A stretch of DNA of 64,000 nucleotides, taken from Microbacterium sp. p3-SID336. GTDB lineage: Bacteria > Actinomycetota > Actinomycetes > Actinomycetales > Microbacteriaceae. Location of the stretch: contig NZ_JALXPE010000014.1 of the NCBI RefSeq assembly GCF_025143365.1, positions 6,302 through 70,301 on the forward strand, read 5' to 3'. Below, piece after piece: positions 32,102-41,174 of this stretch. A program made the position numbers and the translations under genes. Below the pieces are notes generated by a model that saw only the letters and a list, made by a program, of their open reading frames with translations, was not told where the DNA came from and did no database searches. Numbering within the stretch: the stretch's first letter is position 1; each line of letters begins with the position of its first letter.

Positions 32102-32112
32102 TTGTCTGACAA
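32102..32112. promoter_or_regulatory. Probable GntR/FadR-type operator
   Basis: TTGTC-T-GACAA is a perfect palindrome that fits the FadR-subfamily pattern T-N-G-T-N3-A-C-N-A. It lies 25 nt upstream of the dehydrogenase GTG and 37 nt upstream of the divergent regulator ATG. Binding is inferred. Confidence 0.65.
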
Positions 32113-32149
32113 GTGTACTGGAGTCGCGGCCGCTCGCTAGGCTGAGGTC

Positions 32150-32812
32150 ATGACAACCGTCACCGACAACGGGCTCGGGATCATCGGGGTCGTCGACGCC
32201 GTCACCGGGCAGTTGCGTGCGCGCATCCTCAGCGGTGAGATCCGCTCCGGGGAGCCCTTGACCGAGGCAGCCGTCGCACAGCACTACGGTGTCGCGCGCC
32301 CGAGCGCCAAGGCCGCCATCGAGCAGCTCGTGGCGAGCGGCCTCCTGGAGCGCACTGCGCACCGAACGGCGCGCGTCGTCGGCATCGATCCGGCGACCGT
32401 GCGGGACGTGTACCGGACGCGTACACGACTGGAGAGCGCGGCGCTGCGGGAGCTCGCGGAGACCCGCGCGGTGCCCCCGGCCGCCGTCGCCGCGAACGAC
32501 GAGCTCCTCGCGATGGCACCCGGCCCCGACCCCGCCACCGTCGACCCGGACCTGCGCTTCCACACGGCACTGATCGATGCGCTCGACAGCGAGCGGACGG
32601 GACGGATGTACCGCAGCGTGATCGACGAGGTGCGGTTGTGCATGGCGCAGGTGCAAGGCAGGCGTCTGCTCGACGCGGCCGCCATCGCCGCGCAGCACCG
32701 TGACATGCTCGACGCCGTGGCGGCGGGCGATGCGGACAGGGCCGCGGCGCTGCTGCACGCGCACCTGGGCTCGGCGGAGGAGCGACTGGTCGAGGCTCTC
32801 GGCGCGGACTGA
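32150..32812 (+). CDS. GntR-family regulator, FadR subfamily (FCD domain)
   Basis: 220 residues. A winged helix (about 15-75: SGEPLTEAAVAQHYGVARPSAKAAIEQL) joins an all-helical FCD domain with the metal or ligand pocket residues in DLRFHTALIDA and the later AAQHRDMLDAV helix, where the conserved His is visible. LldR- and GlcC-type regulators share this architecture and control lactate or glycolate oxidation. It is divergent from the FAD/Fe-S dehydrogenase gene and faces it across the 11-bp palindrome, so it very likely represses that gene. Its stop lies 2 nt from the stop of the convergent membrane gene. Confidence 0.87.
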   Translation: MTTVTDNGLGIIGVVDAVTGQLRARILSGEIRSGEPLTEAAVAQHYGVARPSAKAAIEQLVASGLLERTAHRTARVVGIDPATVRDVYRTRTRLESAALRELAETRAVPPAAVAANDELLAMAPGPDPATVDPDLRFHTALIDALDSERTGRMYRSVIDEVRLCMAQVQGRRLLDAAAIAAQHRDMLDAVAAGDADRAAALLHAHLGSAEERLVEALGAD

Positions 32813-32814
32813 CC

Positions 32815-33765
32815 TCAGCCGGCGTTCTCGGGGGCGTCCTCCACCACGATGGGCGCCTCATCCGGATCCGCCCACACCGGTGCCGGCAGGGGAGTGTCGA
32901 CCGCACCGGCCTGGATCGCCCGCAGCGCCTCGGTGATCTCGTCGGCGTTCTCCGGCACGGGGAGTCCACACGTGCGAAGCTCCGACGGGAACTGGAGCGT
33001 CAGCCGGATCTTCCCCGCTTCGATGGCCTGGTTCGTGGTGCCGGTGCGGATCTCGCTGCCCGTCTGGATGGCAGGCACCTCGTCGCACACGTGGTACACC
33101 TTGCCGCCGTCCACCCACACCACCTCGTCCTTCCCGAGCAACTGGATCACGGTGGACTGATCCGCCGTGTACTGCTCGATCGAGGGCGGGTCGAAGTCGA
33201 TGCCGATGAACACCGCGATCGCGGCGAGCACCACGCCGACGATGCCCGCGGTCGTCTTCTGCCCCTTGTCCATGTCCTTGTTCAGGAAGATCAGGACGAC
33301 CAGCGGGAGGAACGCCACGACCGCGATGATGGCGCCGAGCTGGTTCTGCACGAAGAAGCGGGCCTTGTCCGCCCTGCGGGCGGGGTCCAGACGGTTCGCC
33401 TTCTTCCACAGCAGCGAACCGGTGATGGACAGCGCCGCGATGACCACGAGGAGCACGAGCAGCGTCACGAAGGCCCACTGGGGGAACTGCGCCGTCGCCC
33501 CCTGCGTCTCCAGCAGCCCGGTTTCGGGATCGCGCACCAGAGCCCCGTCCTCGCCGACGACGACCCGTTGGCGCAGCAGCCAGAAGATGCCGAACGCCTC
33601 GCCCGCGATCGCGACGGCCCAGAGCACCGCGGCGATCCAGCGGAACCGGGTGGCTGTGGCCTTCGCTTCGGCGCTGGGCTTCCACCCCGCGGGCGGCTCG
33701 CGATCGGCCGCTCCCGTGGTGGGTCGCACGCCGGCGCCCGTGGTCTCGTCGCTGCTCTCGGCCAC
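32815..33765 (-). CDS. Membrane protein of unknown function with four membrane segments
   Basis: 316 residues. A hydrophilic N-terminus of about 40 residues is followed by membrane segments near 43-65, 95-117, 145-163 and 172-190, and a soluble C-terminal domain of about 120 residues with two cysteines (VCDEVP and RTCGLP) that could form a disulfide if outside the cell. The C-terminus is acidic and Pro/Ala-rich. It is divergent from the next gene pair, with 81 bp between starts. I do not recognise a functional family. Confidence 0.7.
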   Translation of the reverse strand: MAESSDETTGAGVRPTTGAADREPPAGWKPSAEAKATATRFRWIAAVLWAVAIAGEAFGIFWLLRQRVVVGEDGALVRDPETGLLETQGATAQFPQWAFVTLLVLLVVIAALSITGSLLWKKANRLDPARRADKARFFVQNQLGAIIAVVAFLPLVVLIFLNKDMDKGQKTTAGIVGVVLAAIAVFIGIDFDPPSIEQYTADQSTVIQLLGKDEVVWVDGGKVYHVCDEVPAIQTGSEIRTGTTNQAIEAGKIRLTLQFPSELRTCGLPVPENADEITEALRAIQAGAVDTPLPAPVWADPDEAPIVVEDAPENAG

Positions 33766-33846
33766 GCTGTTTCCTTCCCCCGAAGGCCCGGCCGCACGCG
33801 CCGAGGCAACAAGATCCTAATGGACCGGGTGTCCTACGCTGGAGGA

Positions 33847-34488
33847 ATGACTTCCGATCCCGATGACGCGCTGAGCTGGGAGGGCGACGACGCGGTCGAC
33901 GCCCGAGGTCCCGCCCGGCGGGGGCCTCGCCGCGCCAGGCCCGAGTCCTCGCCGCGCACGGCCGTGCCGTCGCAGCCGGCCACCGCGCAGGAGCAGGCGC
34001 CGACCGCGGAGCGCCCGACCTCCGCGGCCTCGACCTCCGGCGCTGTGGCGTCGGATGAGCCCGCGCCGTCATCCGTCGCCTCGGGCTCCGCGGCCCCGGG
34101 CTCCGCGGCCTCGGGGTCCGTCACCTCCGCTGATCGCGGCGCGCAGAGCAGCGAAACGGACCGCGCGGCGATCGATGACGAAGCCCCTGCGGGCCTCAGC
34201 ACCGCGATGCTGCTGCTCGTCGGCGTCGTCGGCGGCATCTACCTTCTCTACACGGCGGGATGGATCATCGGCGGTCTCCGCTTGCAGCCGCTGGCCTCGT
34301 TCCTGGTCGCCGACGCGATGTTCCTGCCGTGGTTCGTGCTCGCCATCGCGGCGCCGGCGCTCTGGTTCCTCGCGACCTGGGTGCTCACGCGGGGCAGGGC
34401 GAGCTGGATCCGCGTCGCCGTGCTGCTGGCGGGCGTCGTACTCCTCGTGCCCTGGCCGTTCGTGACCGTGGGGGTGATCGGCGCATGA
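33847..34488 (+). CDS. Membrane protein with long disordered N-terminus
   Basis: 213 residues from ATG 33847, preceded by GGAGG. The first 115 or so residues are low-complexity Ala/Ser/Pro/Glu sequence with repeated SGSAAPGSAASGSV-like units and are probably disordered in the cytoplasm. Three hydrophobic segments follow (about 118-139, 154-175 and 187-208). It overlaps the next small membrane gene by 4 nt (ATGA). Function unknown; the pair seems to be a two-subunit membrane unit. Confidence 0.7.
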   Translation: MTSDPDDALSWEGDDAVDARGPARRGPRRARPESSPRTAVPSQPATAQEQAPTAERPTSAASTSGAVASDEPAPSSVASGSAAPGSAASGSVTSADRGAQSSETDRAAIDDEAPAGLSTAMLLLVGVVGGIYLLYTAGWIIGGLRLQPLASFLVADAMFLPWFVLAIAAPALWFLATWVLTRGRASWIRVAVLLAGVVLLVPWPFVTVGVIGA

Positions 34489-34820
34489 CCGCCGCACAGA
34501 CGACACCGGCGGTGGCTCCGGGCTCGCCGCGTTGGCTGGTGTGGGCCGTGGTCGGCCTGGCCGGCCTGTTCTACGCGTACGCGGTGTGGAACGCCGTCGC
34601 GCACCTGATCACGATGGCGCAGACGGGGCTCACCGGCACCGGGTGGGCGGTCCTGCTGTTCGGCGTGGTCTTCCCTCTCATCGTCTTCGGATTCGCCTTC
34701 GCGATCGGACGCCGGAGGCGCGTGGGCGAGCTGGCCCTCGTGTTCCTCGCGGGGCTCGGCATCGTCGCGGTGTTCTGGATGAGCCTGCTGGCGCTGAGCC
34801 TGACGCTGCCGAGCGCCTGA
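34485..34820 (+). CDS. Small membrane protein coupled to the preceding gene
   Basis: 111 residues with three predicted membrane segments (about 16-38, 50-70 and 80-104) and an RRRR-containing loop between the second and third. Its ATG overlaps the preceding stop (ATGA), so the two proteins are translated together. Family not recognised. Confidence 0.68.
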   Translation: MTAAQTTPAVAPGSPRWLVWAVVGLAGLFYAYAVWNAVAHLITMAQTGLTGTGWAVLLFGVVFPLIVFGFAFAIGRRRRVGELALVFLAGLGIVAVFWMSLLALSLTLPSA

Positions 34821-34946
34821 CGAGGCGGACCGTCACACGGCACGGAGCGGGGTGGCGGCTCCGGTAGAGTTGTCGCGATCGCGCCCCCGACGGTGTGCGG
34901 CGCATCGGCCCCTCCCGCCCTGTCGTGCTGCCCCGAAGGATCCACT

Positions 34947-36551
34947 GTGCCGAAGCCCGTCGTGCTCATCGCCGAAGTACTCTCTCCCGCCACGATCGAG
35001 GCGCTCGGCCCCGACTTCGACGTCCGCCATGTCGACGGCACCGACCGCGAGGCACTGTTCGGCGCTCTCGCGGAGGCCGACGCGGTGCTGATCCGCTCGG
35101 CGACCCGCATCGACGAGGAGGCGCTGACGCACGCGCCGAAGCTGAAGGTGGTCGCCCGCGCGGGCGTCGGCCTGGACAACGTCGACATCAAGGCGGCGAC
35201 CGCGGCCGGCGTCATGGTCGTCAACGCGCCGACGTCGAACATCGTGTCGGCGGCCGAGCTGACGGTCGGCCACATCCTCAGCCTCGCGCGCCGCATCCCG
35301 GCCGCGCACGCCTCGCTCGCCGCCGGGCAGTGGAAGCGCAGCTCCTTCACCGGCGCCGAGCTGTTCGAGAAGACGGTCGGCATCGTCGGCCTGGGCCGGA
35401 TCGGCGCTCTCGTGGCCGCTCGTCTCGCGGCGTTCGACATGCGCGTCGTCGCGTACGACCCCTACGTCACCTCCGCACGCGCCCAGCAGCTCGGCGTGCA
35501 GCTGCTCTCGCTGGACGAGCTCGTCGCCGAAGCCGACTTCCTCACCATCCACATGCCGAAGACCCCCGAGACGACGGGCATGATCGGCGCCGAGCAGTTC
35601 GCCGCCATGAAGCCGACCGCGTTCGTCGTCAACGTCGCCCGTGGCGGTCTCATCGATGAGGAGGCGCTGCACGAGGCGCTCGTCGCGGGCGAGATCGCCG
35701 GCGCCGGTCTCGACGTGTTCACCTCGGAGCCGCCGGCGGAAGGCGGCAGCGCCCGCGCTCTGCTCGACCTCCCCAACGTGGTCGTCACACCGCACCTGGG
35801 CGCGAGCACCGAGGAGGCGCAGGAGAAGGCCGGCGTGTCCGTCGCCCGCTCGGTGCGCCTCGCCCTCGGCGGCGACCTGGTGCCGGATGCGGTGAACGTC
35901 GCGGGTGGTGTCATCGACCCGTACGTCCGCCCCGGCATCTCGCTCGTGGAGAAGCTCGGTCAGATCTTCGCGGCGCTCGCGACCTCGCCGCTCACGAGCC
36001 TCGACGTGGAGGTGCACGGCGAGCTGAACGAGTACGACGTGAGCGTCCTCAAGCTCGCGGCCCTCAAGGGCGTGTTCACGAACATCGTCAGCGAGACCGT
36101 GTCGTACGTGAACGCCCCTCTGCTGGCCGAGCAGCGCGGCATCGCCGTCCGTCTCCTCCAGGACGACGTGAGCGAGGAGTACCGCAACGTCATCACCCTG
36201 ACGGGCGCGCTCTCCGACGGCACGCAGCTCTCGGTCTCCGGCACGCTGACCGGTCCCAAGCAGACGGAGAAGCTGGTCGGTATCAACGATCACGCACTCG
36301 AACTGCCGATCGAGAAGCACCACGTCGTGATGCTCTACACGGACCGTCCGGGAATCGTGGCCGTGTACGGCCAGAAGTTCGGCGAGGCCGGCATCAACAT
36401 CGCCGGCATGCAGATCGCGCGACGGGCTGCCGGAGATCAGGCGCTCAGCGTGCTCACGCTCGACTCGCCGGTCTCCGAGGAGCTTCTCGACGACGTGCGC
36501 GACGCGATCGACGCCGACCTGTTCCGGCAGATCGAGATCACCGAGGTCTGA
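34947..36551 (+). CDS. serA: D-3-phosphoglycerate dehydrogenase, long form
   Basis: 534 residues from GTG 34947, with GAAGGA 7 nt upstream; the first conserved strand is KPVVLIAEVLSP. A catalytic and NAD-binding region (about 1-310) has VGIVGLGRIG near 146 and the Arg, Glu and His segments NVARGGLIDEEAL and TPHLGAS. The ASB intervening domain follows, and a C-terminal ACT domain (about 460-534: RPGIVAVYGQKFGEAGINIAGMQ) binds serine for feedback control. This long type is the actinobacterial form. It starts serine synthesis. A strong hairpin ends the transcript. Confidence 0.96.
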   Translation: MPKPVVLIAEVLSPATIEALGPDFDVRHVDGTDREALFGALAEADAVLIRSATRIDEEALTHAPKLKVVARAGVGLDNVDIKAATAAGVMVVNAPTSNIVSAAELTVGHILSLARRIPAAHASLAAGQWKRSSFTGAELFEKTVGIVGLGRIGALVAARLAAFDMRVVAYDPYVTSARAQQLGVQLLSLDELVAEADFLTIHMPKTPETTGMIGAEQFAAMKPTAFVVNVARGGLIDEEALHEALVAGEIAGAGLDVFTSEPPAEGGSARALLDLPNVVVTPHLGASTEEAQEKAGVSVARSVRLALGGDLVPDAVNVAGGVIDPYVRPGISLVEKLGQIFAALATSPLTSLDVEVHGELNEYDVSVLKLAALKGVFTNIVSETVSYVNAPLLAEQRGIAVRLLQDDVSEEYRNVITLTGALSDGTQLSVSGTLTGPKQTEKLVGINDHALELPIEKHHVVMLYTDRPGIVAVYGQKFGEAGINIAGMQIARRAAGDQALSVLTLDSPVSEELLDDVRDAIDADLFRQIEITEV

Positions 36552-36564
36552 GCGGAGCGTTTCG

Positions 36565-36601
36565 GACGAAGGGCGGGAGCACGCGGCTCCCGCCCTTCGT
36601 C
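36565..36601. terminator. Bidirectional hairpin between serA and the tetR gene
   Basis: GACGAAGGGCGGGAGC (36565-36580) and GCTCCCGCCCTTCGTC (36586-36601) pair perfectly over 16 bp with a 5-nt loop, in the gap between two convergent genes. Confidence 0.85.
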
Positions 36602-36632
36602 GTCTCCCGCCGCGGCTTCCTCCGGTCGCGGC

Positions 36633-37175
36633 TCAGGCCGTCGCGCGCAGGACCAGGGCGATCAGGTTGGCGAGCTCGTCGCTGCGCGGCACGAGCCGTT
36701 CGGGGCCGTGCACATCGAGGGAGTTGTTGAAGTAGAGGCCGTCGCTCACGAGCATGACGAGGTCGAGGCTCGCGGTGTCCCGCACGTGCGGGCGGATGGT
36801 CTCGGCCCAGCGCCGGCGGGTGTCGCGGAGCATGTCCGCCGCGCGGGGGGATCCCCCCTGGGCGAGCCGGGTGGCCGCGATCAGCGCCCGGTCCAGCGCG
36901 TCGTCCTCCATGACGGAGGTGCGGACGTAGTACGCGACCGGTCCCTCCTCGGCGGCGTTCATGCGCTCCAGGTCGAGCGTCGTGAGGTGCTCGAGCCGGT
37001 CGAGCAGACCGGTCTCCAACTCCTCCTTCGAACCGAAGTGGTAGAGCAGGCCGCCCTTGGAGACGCCTGCGGCCTTGGCGGTCGCGTCGAGGGTGGCGGC
37101 GCGTTCCCCCTCGTCGATCAGGATCGCCTCGAAGGCGTCGAGCACCTTCTCGCGGGCCAGGGGAGGGCGCGGCAT
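36633..37175 (-). CDS. TetR-family transcriptional regulator
   Basis: 180 residues from ATG 37175, which follows AGAGGA; an ATG at 37181 is the alternative. The HTH is clear: EKVLDAFEAILIDEGERAATLDATAKAAGVSKGGLLYHFGSKEELETGL, ending with the YHF-x-SKEEL signature. The C-terminal ligand domain is of the short form. It diverges from a DHA2 drug pump with under 100 bp between starts, so it probably represses pump and self, and is released by a pump substrate. Confidence 0.9.
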   Translation of the reverse strand: MPRPPLAREKVLDAFEAILIDEGERAATLDATAKAAGVSKGGLLYHFGSKEELETGLLDRLEHLTTLDLERMNAAEEGPVAYYVRTSVMEDDALDRALIAATRLAQGGSPRAADMLRDTRRRWAETIRPHVRDTASLDLVMLVSDGLYFNNSLDVHGPERLVPRSDELANLIALVLRATA

Positions 37176-37219
37176 GTTCATCCTCTGTTCAGTGGGGACG
37201 GGTCCAACTCTGTTACTAT

Positions 37220-37233
37220 ACCAGCCGGACGGT
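37220..37233. promoter_or_regulatory. Possible TetR operator
   Basis: ACCAGCCGGACGGT, an imperfect palindrome (ACC..CCGG..GGT) between the divergent tetR and pump genes, just after a TACTAT/TATACC-like -10 region. Only the centre and ends are symmetrical, so support is modest. Confidence 0.35.
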
Positions 37234-37271
37234 TCACATACGGGACCGCCGAACGACAGGAGAGGTGTTCC

Positions 37272-38807
37272 ATGACCCGTACTGCGTCGATTCCGACGAC
37301 AGAGACGGAAGCGCCCCGCGTCGGCGCACGGGGCTGGGCGGCGCTCGTCGTCCTCATGCTGCCCGTGCTGCTGGTGTCGGTGGACAACACGGTGCTGAGC
37401 TTCGCGCTGCCCGAGATCTCGATCTCGCTCGCGCCCACCGGTGCCGAACAGCTGTGGATCATCGACGTCTACCCGCTCGTGCTCGCGGGGCTGCTCGTGA
37501 CCATGGGCACGCTGGGCGACCGCTTCGGCCGGCGCCGCCTGCTGCTCATCGGCGCCACCGGCTTCGCCGTGGTCTCGGCTCTCGCGGCGTTCGCTCCCAC
37601 GGCGGGGCTGCTGATCGCCGCCAGGGCGCTCCTCGGCTTCTTCGGCGCGATGCTGATGCCGTCCACGCTGTCGCTGCTGCGCTCGATCTTCCAGAACCGC
37701 GACCAGCGCCGCATGGCCATCGCGGTGTGGGCCTCCGCGTTCTCCGCAGGCTCTGCCCTCGGCCCGATCGTCGGCGGGTTCCTGCTCGAGCACTTCGCGT
37801 GGGGCTCGGTGTTCCTCATCGCGGTGCCCGTGCTCATCCCGCTCCTGATCGGCGCGCCGCTGCTCGTGCCGGAGAGCCGTGACCCGCACCCCGGCCGGAT
37901 CGACCCGATTAGCATCGTGCTGTCGATGGCCGCGATGATCCCGGTGGTCTACGCAATCAAGTCGTTCGCGGTGGACGGCCCCTCGCTCTCCGCGGGTGGG
38001 TGGGCGCTGCTCGGCCTGCTGATGGGCGGCCTGTTCGTGCGCCGTCAGCTGCGCGCCGACACCCCCATGCTCGACATGGCGCTGTTCCGTCGAGGGTCGT
38101 TCTCCGGCGCGATCCTCGTGAACCTGCTCAGCGTGGTCGCGCTCGTGGGCTTCCTCTACTTCGTCTCGCAGCACGTCCAGCTCGTCCTGGGGCTCTCGCC
38201 CATGATGGCCGGGCTCGCGCTCGTGCCCGGCATGGCCGCGATGATCGTCGCCGGACTCACCGTGGTGCCGATCTCCCGTCGCGTCGCTCCGCACATCCTG
38301 ATCCCGGCGGCGCTGGTGTTCTCGGTCGCGGGCTACCTGATCGTGGCCTTCACCACGCACGAGCACGGTGTGACGCCGCTCATCCTGGCCTTCGCCGTCC
38401 TGGGCATCGGCATCGGGGCCGCCGAGACGATCTCCAACGAGCTGATCCTGTCCAGCGCCCCCGCGGCGAAGGCCGGTGCCGCGAGCGCCGTCTCCGAGAC
38501 CGCCTACGAGCTCGGCGCCGTGCTGGGCACCGCGGTCCTCGGCGGCATCATTACCGCGTTCTACCGGGGCGCGCTCGTGCTGCCGGACGGCCTTCCGGAC
38601 GACGCGGTGCACGCCGCGCAGGAGACCCTCGCGGGTGCGTACACCGCCGCGCAGCAGCTGCCGGCACAGCTCGGGGACGCGCTGTGGCGGGCGGCGGCCG
38701 ACGCCTTCGGCTCGGGGGTCACGGTGACCTCGCTCATCGGCGCGGGGCTCGTGGTGATCGCAGGCGTGATCGCCGCCGTCACACTGCGCAAGGCACCCAC
38801 GCACTGA
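37272..38807 (+). CDS. MFS multidrug exporter, DHA2 family (14 membrane segments)
   Basis: 511 residues. QacA/EmrB-type features are [16 protein letters not shown] in segment 1 (motif D1), the [14 protein letters not shown] loop (motif A) and the [19 protein letters not shown] region (motif C and the following segment). Length and segment number match the 14-helix family of LfrA and QacA. The start ATG 37272 follows AGGAGA. The divergent TetR gene makes it an inducible efflux pump for cationic or hydrophobic toxic compounds. The pair sits between serA and leuB. Confidence 0.88.
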   Translation: MTRTASIPTTETEAPRVGARGWAALVVLMLPVLLVSVDNTVLSFALPEISISLAPTGAEQLWIIDVYPLVLAGLLVTMGTLGDRFGRRRLLLIGATGFAVVSALAAFAPTAGLLIAARALLGFFGAMLMPSTLSLLRSIFQNRDQRRMAIAVWASAFSAGSALGPIVGGFLLEHFAWGSVFLIAVPVLIPLLIGAPLLVPESRDPHPGRIDPISIVLSMAAMIPVVYAIKSFAVDGPSLSAGGWALLGLLMGGLFVRRQLRADTPMLDMALFRRGSFSGAILVNLLSVVALVGFLYFVSQHVQLVLGLSPMMAGLALVPGMAAMIVAGLTVVPISRRVAPHILIPAALVFSVAGYLIVAFTTHEHGVTPLILAFAVLGIGIGAAETISNELILSSAPAAKAGAASAVSETAYELGAVLGTAVLGGIITAFYRGALVLPDGLPDDAVHAAQETLAGAYTAAQQLPAQLGDALWRAAADAFGSGVTVTSLIGAGLVVIAGVIAAVTLRKAPTH

Positions 38808-38889
38808 CCACTACGCTGGGGGGACCGGCCCGTTCGACCCGCGGTCGCTCCGCGGCCGGTCCACCCCCGTGCAGTGCGCAAGGAGTCTC

Positions 38890-39933
38890 ATGTCGCGAGT
38901 CGTGAAGCTGGCCGTCATCCCCGGTGACGGCATCGGTCCCGAGGTCATCGCCGAGGCGGAGAAGGTGCTCGACACCGTCACCGCCGACAGCGGCGTGACG
39001 TTCGACAAGACCCGCTTCTCGCTCGGAGCCGCGAGGTACCTGGAGACGGGGGACACCCTCACCGACGACGACCTCGCCGCCATCTCCGCTCACGACGCGA
39101 TCCTGCTCGGTGCGGTCGGCGGCACGCCCGGCGACCCCCGCCTGAAGGACGCGAACATCGAGCGCGGGCTGCTGCTGAAGCTCCGCTTCACGCTCGATCA
39201 CTACGTGAACCTGCGCCCGTCGAAGCTCTACACCGGGGCACCGGGACCGCTGGCCGAGCCCGGCGACATCGACTTCGTGGTCGTGCGCGAGGGCACCGAG
39301 GGACCGTATGTCGGCAATGGCGGCGCGATCCGCACCGGCACGCCGCACGAGGTGGCCAACGAGACCTCGGTCAACACCGCCTTCGGCGTGGAGCGCGTCG
39401 TGCGCTACGCGTTCGAACTCGCGGAGCGCCGCCGGAAGAAGCTGACCCTGGTGCACAAGACCAACGTGCTCGTGCACGCGGGCGCGATCTGGCAGCGCAT
39501 CGTGAACGAGGTCGCCCGCGAACACCCCGACGTGACGGTCGACTACCTGCACGTCGACGCCGCCACGATCTTCCTGGTCACCGACCCGTCGCGCTTCGAC
39601 GTGATCGTGACCGACAATCTCTTCGGTGACATCCTCACCGACCTCGCCGGCGCCGTCACAGGCGGTATCGGCCTCGCCGCCTCCGGGAACATCAACCCGG
39701 ATGGCGTCTTCCCGTCGATGTTCGAGCCCGTGCACGGCTCGGCGCCGGACATCGCGGGCCAGCAGAAGGCCGACCCGACCGCCGCGATCCTCTCGATCGC
39801 GCTGCTGCTCGACCACCTCGGACTCACTGCCGAGTCGGCGCGTGTGAGCGCCGCGGTCGAGGCGGACATCGCCGCGCGCAGCGGTGCCCGCACGACGGCG
39901 GAGATCGGCTCCGCCATCACTGCCCGCCTCTGA
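38890..39933 (+). CDS. leuB: 3-isopropylmalate dehydrogenase
   Basis: 347 residues from ATG 38890 (AAGGAGT upstream). The family signature [26 protein letters not shown] and the substrate-binding arginines near LRPSKLY are present. The GDGIGPEV opening is typical of beta-decarboxylating dehydrogenases. It oxidises and decarboxylates 3-isopropylmalate in leucine synthesis, using NAD. ilvE, which makes leucine from its product, follows after 62 bp. Confidence 0.95.
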   Translation: MSRVVKLAVIPGDGIGPEVIAEAEKVLDTVTADSGVTFDKTRFSLGAARYLETGDTLTDDDLAAISAHDAILLGAVGGTPGDPRLKDANIERGLLLKLRFTLDHYVNLRPSKLYTGAPGPLAEPGDIDFVVVREGTEGPYVGNGGAIRTGTPHEVANETSVNTAFGVERVVRYAFELAERRRKKLTLVHKTNVLVHAGAIWQRIVNEVAREHPDVTVDYLHVDAATIFLVTDPSRFDVIVTDNLFGDILTDLAGAVTGGIGLAASGNINPDGVFPSMFEPVHGSAPDIAGQQKADPTAAILSIALLLDHLGLTAESARVSAAVEADIAARSGARTTAEIGSAITARL

Positions 39934-39995
39934 GCGACGGGCGTAGGCTGACAGGGCGCGAGGATGCGCCCACCCCACAAGGATTGGATGACGAG

Positions 39996-41096
39996 ATGAC
40001 GACCATCGACGCCGAGACGAGCGTGGCTCCGCTGGAGTTCGCCGTGACGAAGAACCTGAACGCGGCCAGCCCGCAGCGCCTCGCCGAGGTGCTCGAGAAC
40101 CCCGGCTTCGGGGTCGTCTTCACCGACCACATGGTCGACATCTGCTGGTCGGCGAAGGGGGGCTGGCACCGCCCGCGCGTGCAGCCCTACGGCCCGATCC
40201 CGCTCGACCCTGCCGCGTCGGTGCTGCACTACGCCCAGGAGATCTTCGAGGGCATCAAGGCGTACCGGCACGCGGACGGCTCGATCCACACGTTCCGTCC
40301 CGACCGCAACGCCGCACGCCTGCAGGCCAGCGCCCGTCGTCTCGCCCTGCCTGAGCTGCCCACCGAGTACTTCATCCAGTCCCTGCGGGAACTGATCGCC
40401 GTCGACGGCCGCTGGGTGCCCTCCGGCGCCGACCAGAGCCTGTACCTGCGTCCGTTCATGTTCGCCAAGGAAGCCTTCCTCGGTGTGCGCGCCGCGCAGA
40501 AGGTGGCCTACTACGTGATCGCGAGCCCCGCGGGCGCCTACTTCACGGGCGGCGTGAAGCCCGTCCGCATCTGGCTCTCCGAGGACTACGCCCGTGCGGG
40601 CAAGGGCGGCACCGGCAAGGCGAAGACCGGCGGGAACTACGCCTCCAGCCTCCTCCCGCAGGCGGAGGCCAGCGCCAAGGGCTGCGATCAGGTCGTGTTC
40701 CTCAACGAGAAGCGCGACGTCGAGGAGCTCGGCGGCATGAACGTCGTGTTCGTGTTCAAGGACGGCCGTGTGGTCACGCCGGAGTCGGACAGCATCCTCG
40801 AGGGCATCACGCGCGACTCGCTGCTGCAGCTCGCGGAGGACCGCGGCTACACGGTCGAGAAGCGCGCGATCTCCATCGACGAGTGGCGCGACGGGGTGGC
40901 CTCCGGCGACATCGTCGAGGTATTCGCGTGCGGTACCGCCGCGGTGGTCACGCCGATCGGCGCGCTCGTGGGCGAGGGCTTCGACGAGCCGCAGCCCCTG
41001 GGCCAGCTGGCCCTGTCGCTGCGCGAGGAGCTCACCGACATCCAGTACGGCCGCCGCGAGGACAAGCACGGCTGGCTCGTGCGCCTCGACGCCTGA
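39996..41096 (+). CDS. ilvE: Branched-chain amino-acid aminotransferase
   Basis: 366 residues from ATG 39996; a TTG at 39984 adds four residues. The fold-type IV PLP lysine is K210 in AKTGGNYASSLLPQ, and LGGMNVVFVF and EGITRDSLLQLA are the cofactor-binding segments. It makes the last transamination in valine, leucine and isoleucine synthesis. It follows leuB and ends with a 12-bp hairpin, so leuB-ilvE form one unit. The ilvD-B-N-C operon supplying its substrates lies 20 kb upstream. Confidence 0.95.
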   Translation: MTTIDAETSVAPLEFAVTKNLNAASPQRLAEVLENPGFGVVFTDHMVDICWSAKGGWHRPRVQPYGPIPLDPAASVLHYAQEIFEGIKAYRHADGSIHTFRPDRNAARLQASARRLALPELPTEYFIQSLRELIAVDGRWVPSGADQSLYLRPFMFAKEAFLGVRAAQKVAYYVIASPAGAYFTGGVKPVRIWLSEDYARAGKGGTGKAKTGGNYASSLLPQAEASAKGCDQVVFLNEKRDVEELGGMNVVFVFKDGRVVTPESDSILEGITRDSLLQLAEDRGYTVEKRAISIDEWRDGVASGDIVEVFACGTAAVVTPIGALVGEGFDEPQPLGQLALSLREELTDIQYGRREDKHGWLVRLDA

Positions 41097-41115
41097 TACG
41101 CTTCGTCACTTCCTC

Positions 41116-41155
41116 CACGAGACCCCGGGCGGGACGACCTGCTCGGGGTCTCGTG
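41116..41155 (+). terminator. Hairpin after ilvE
   Basis: CACGAGACCCCG (41116-41127) and CGGGGTCTCGTG (41144-41155) form a perfect 12-bp stem with a 16-nt loop. Confidence 0.75.
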
Positions 41156-41174
41156 TGCTCGATAGGCTCTATCC

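Noticed and set aside
34895..35659. Second rightward frame within serA
   Set aside because: Arg/Gly-rich out-of-frame shadow of serA.
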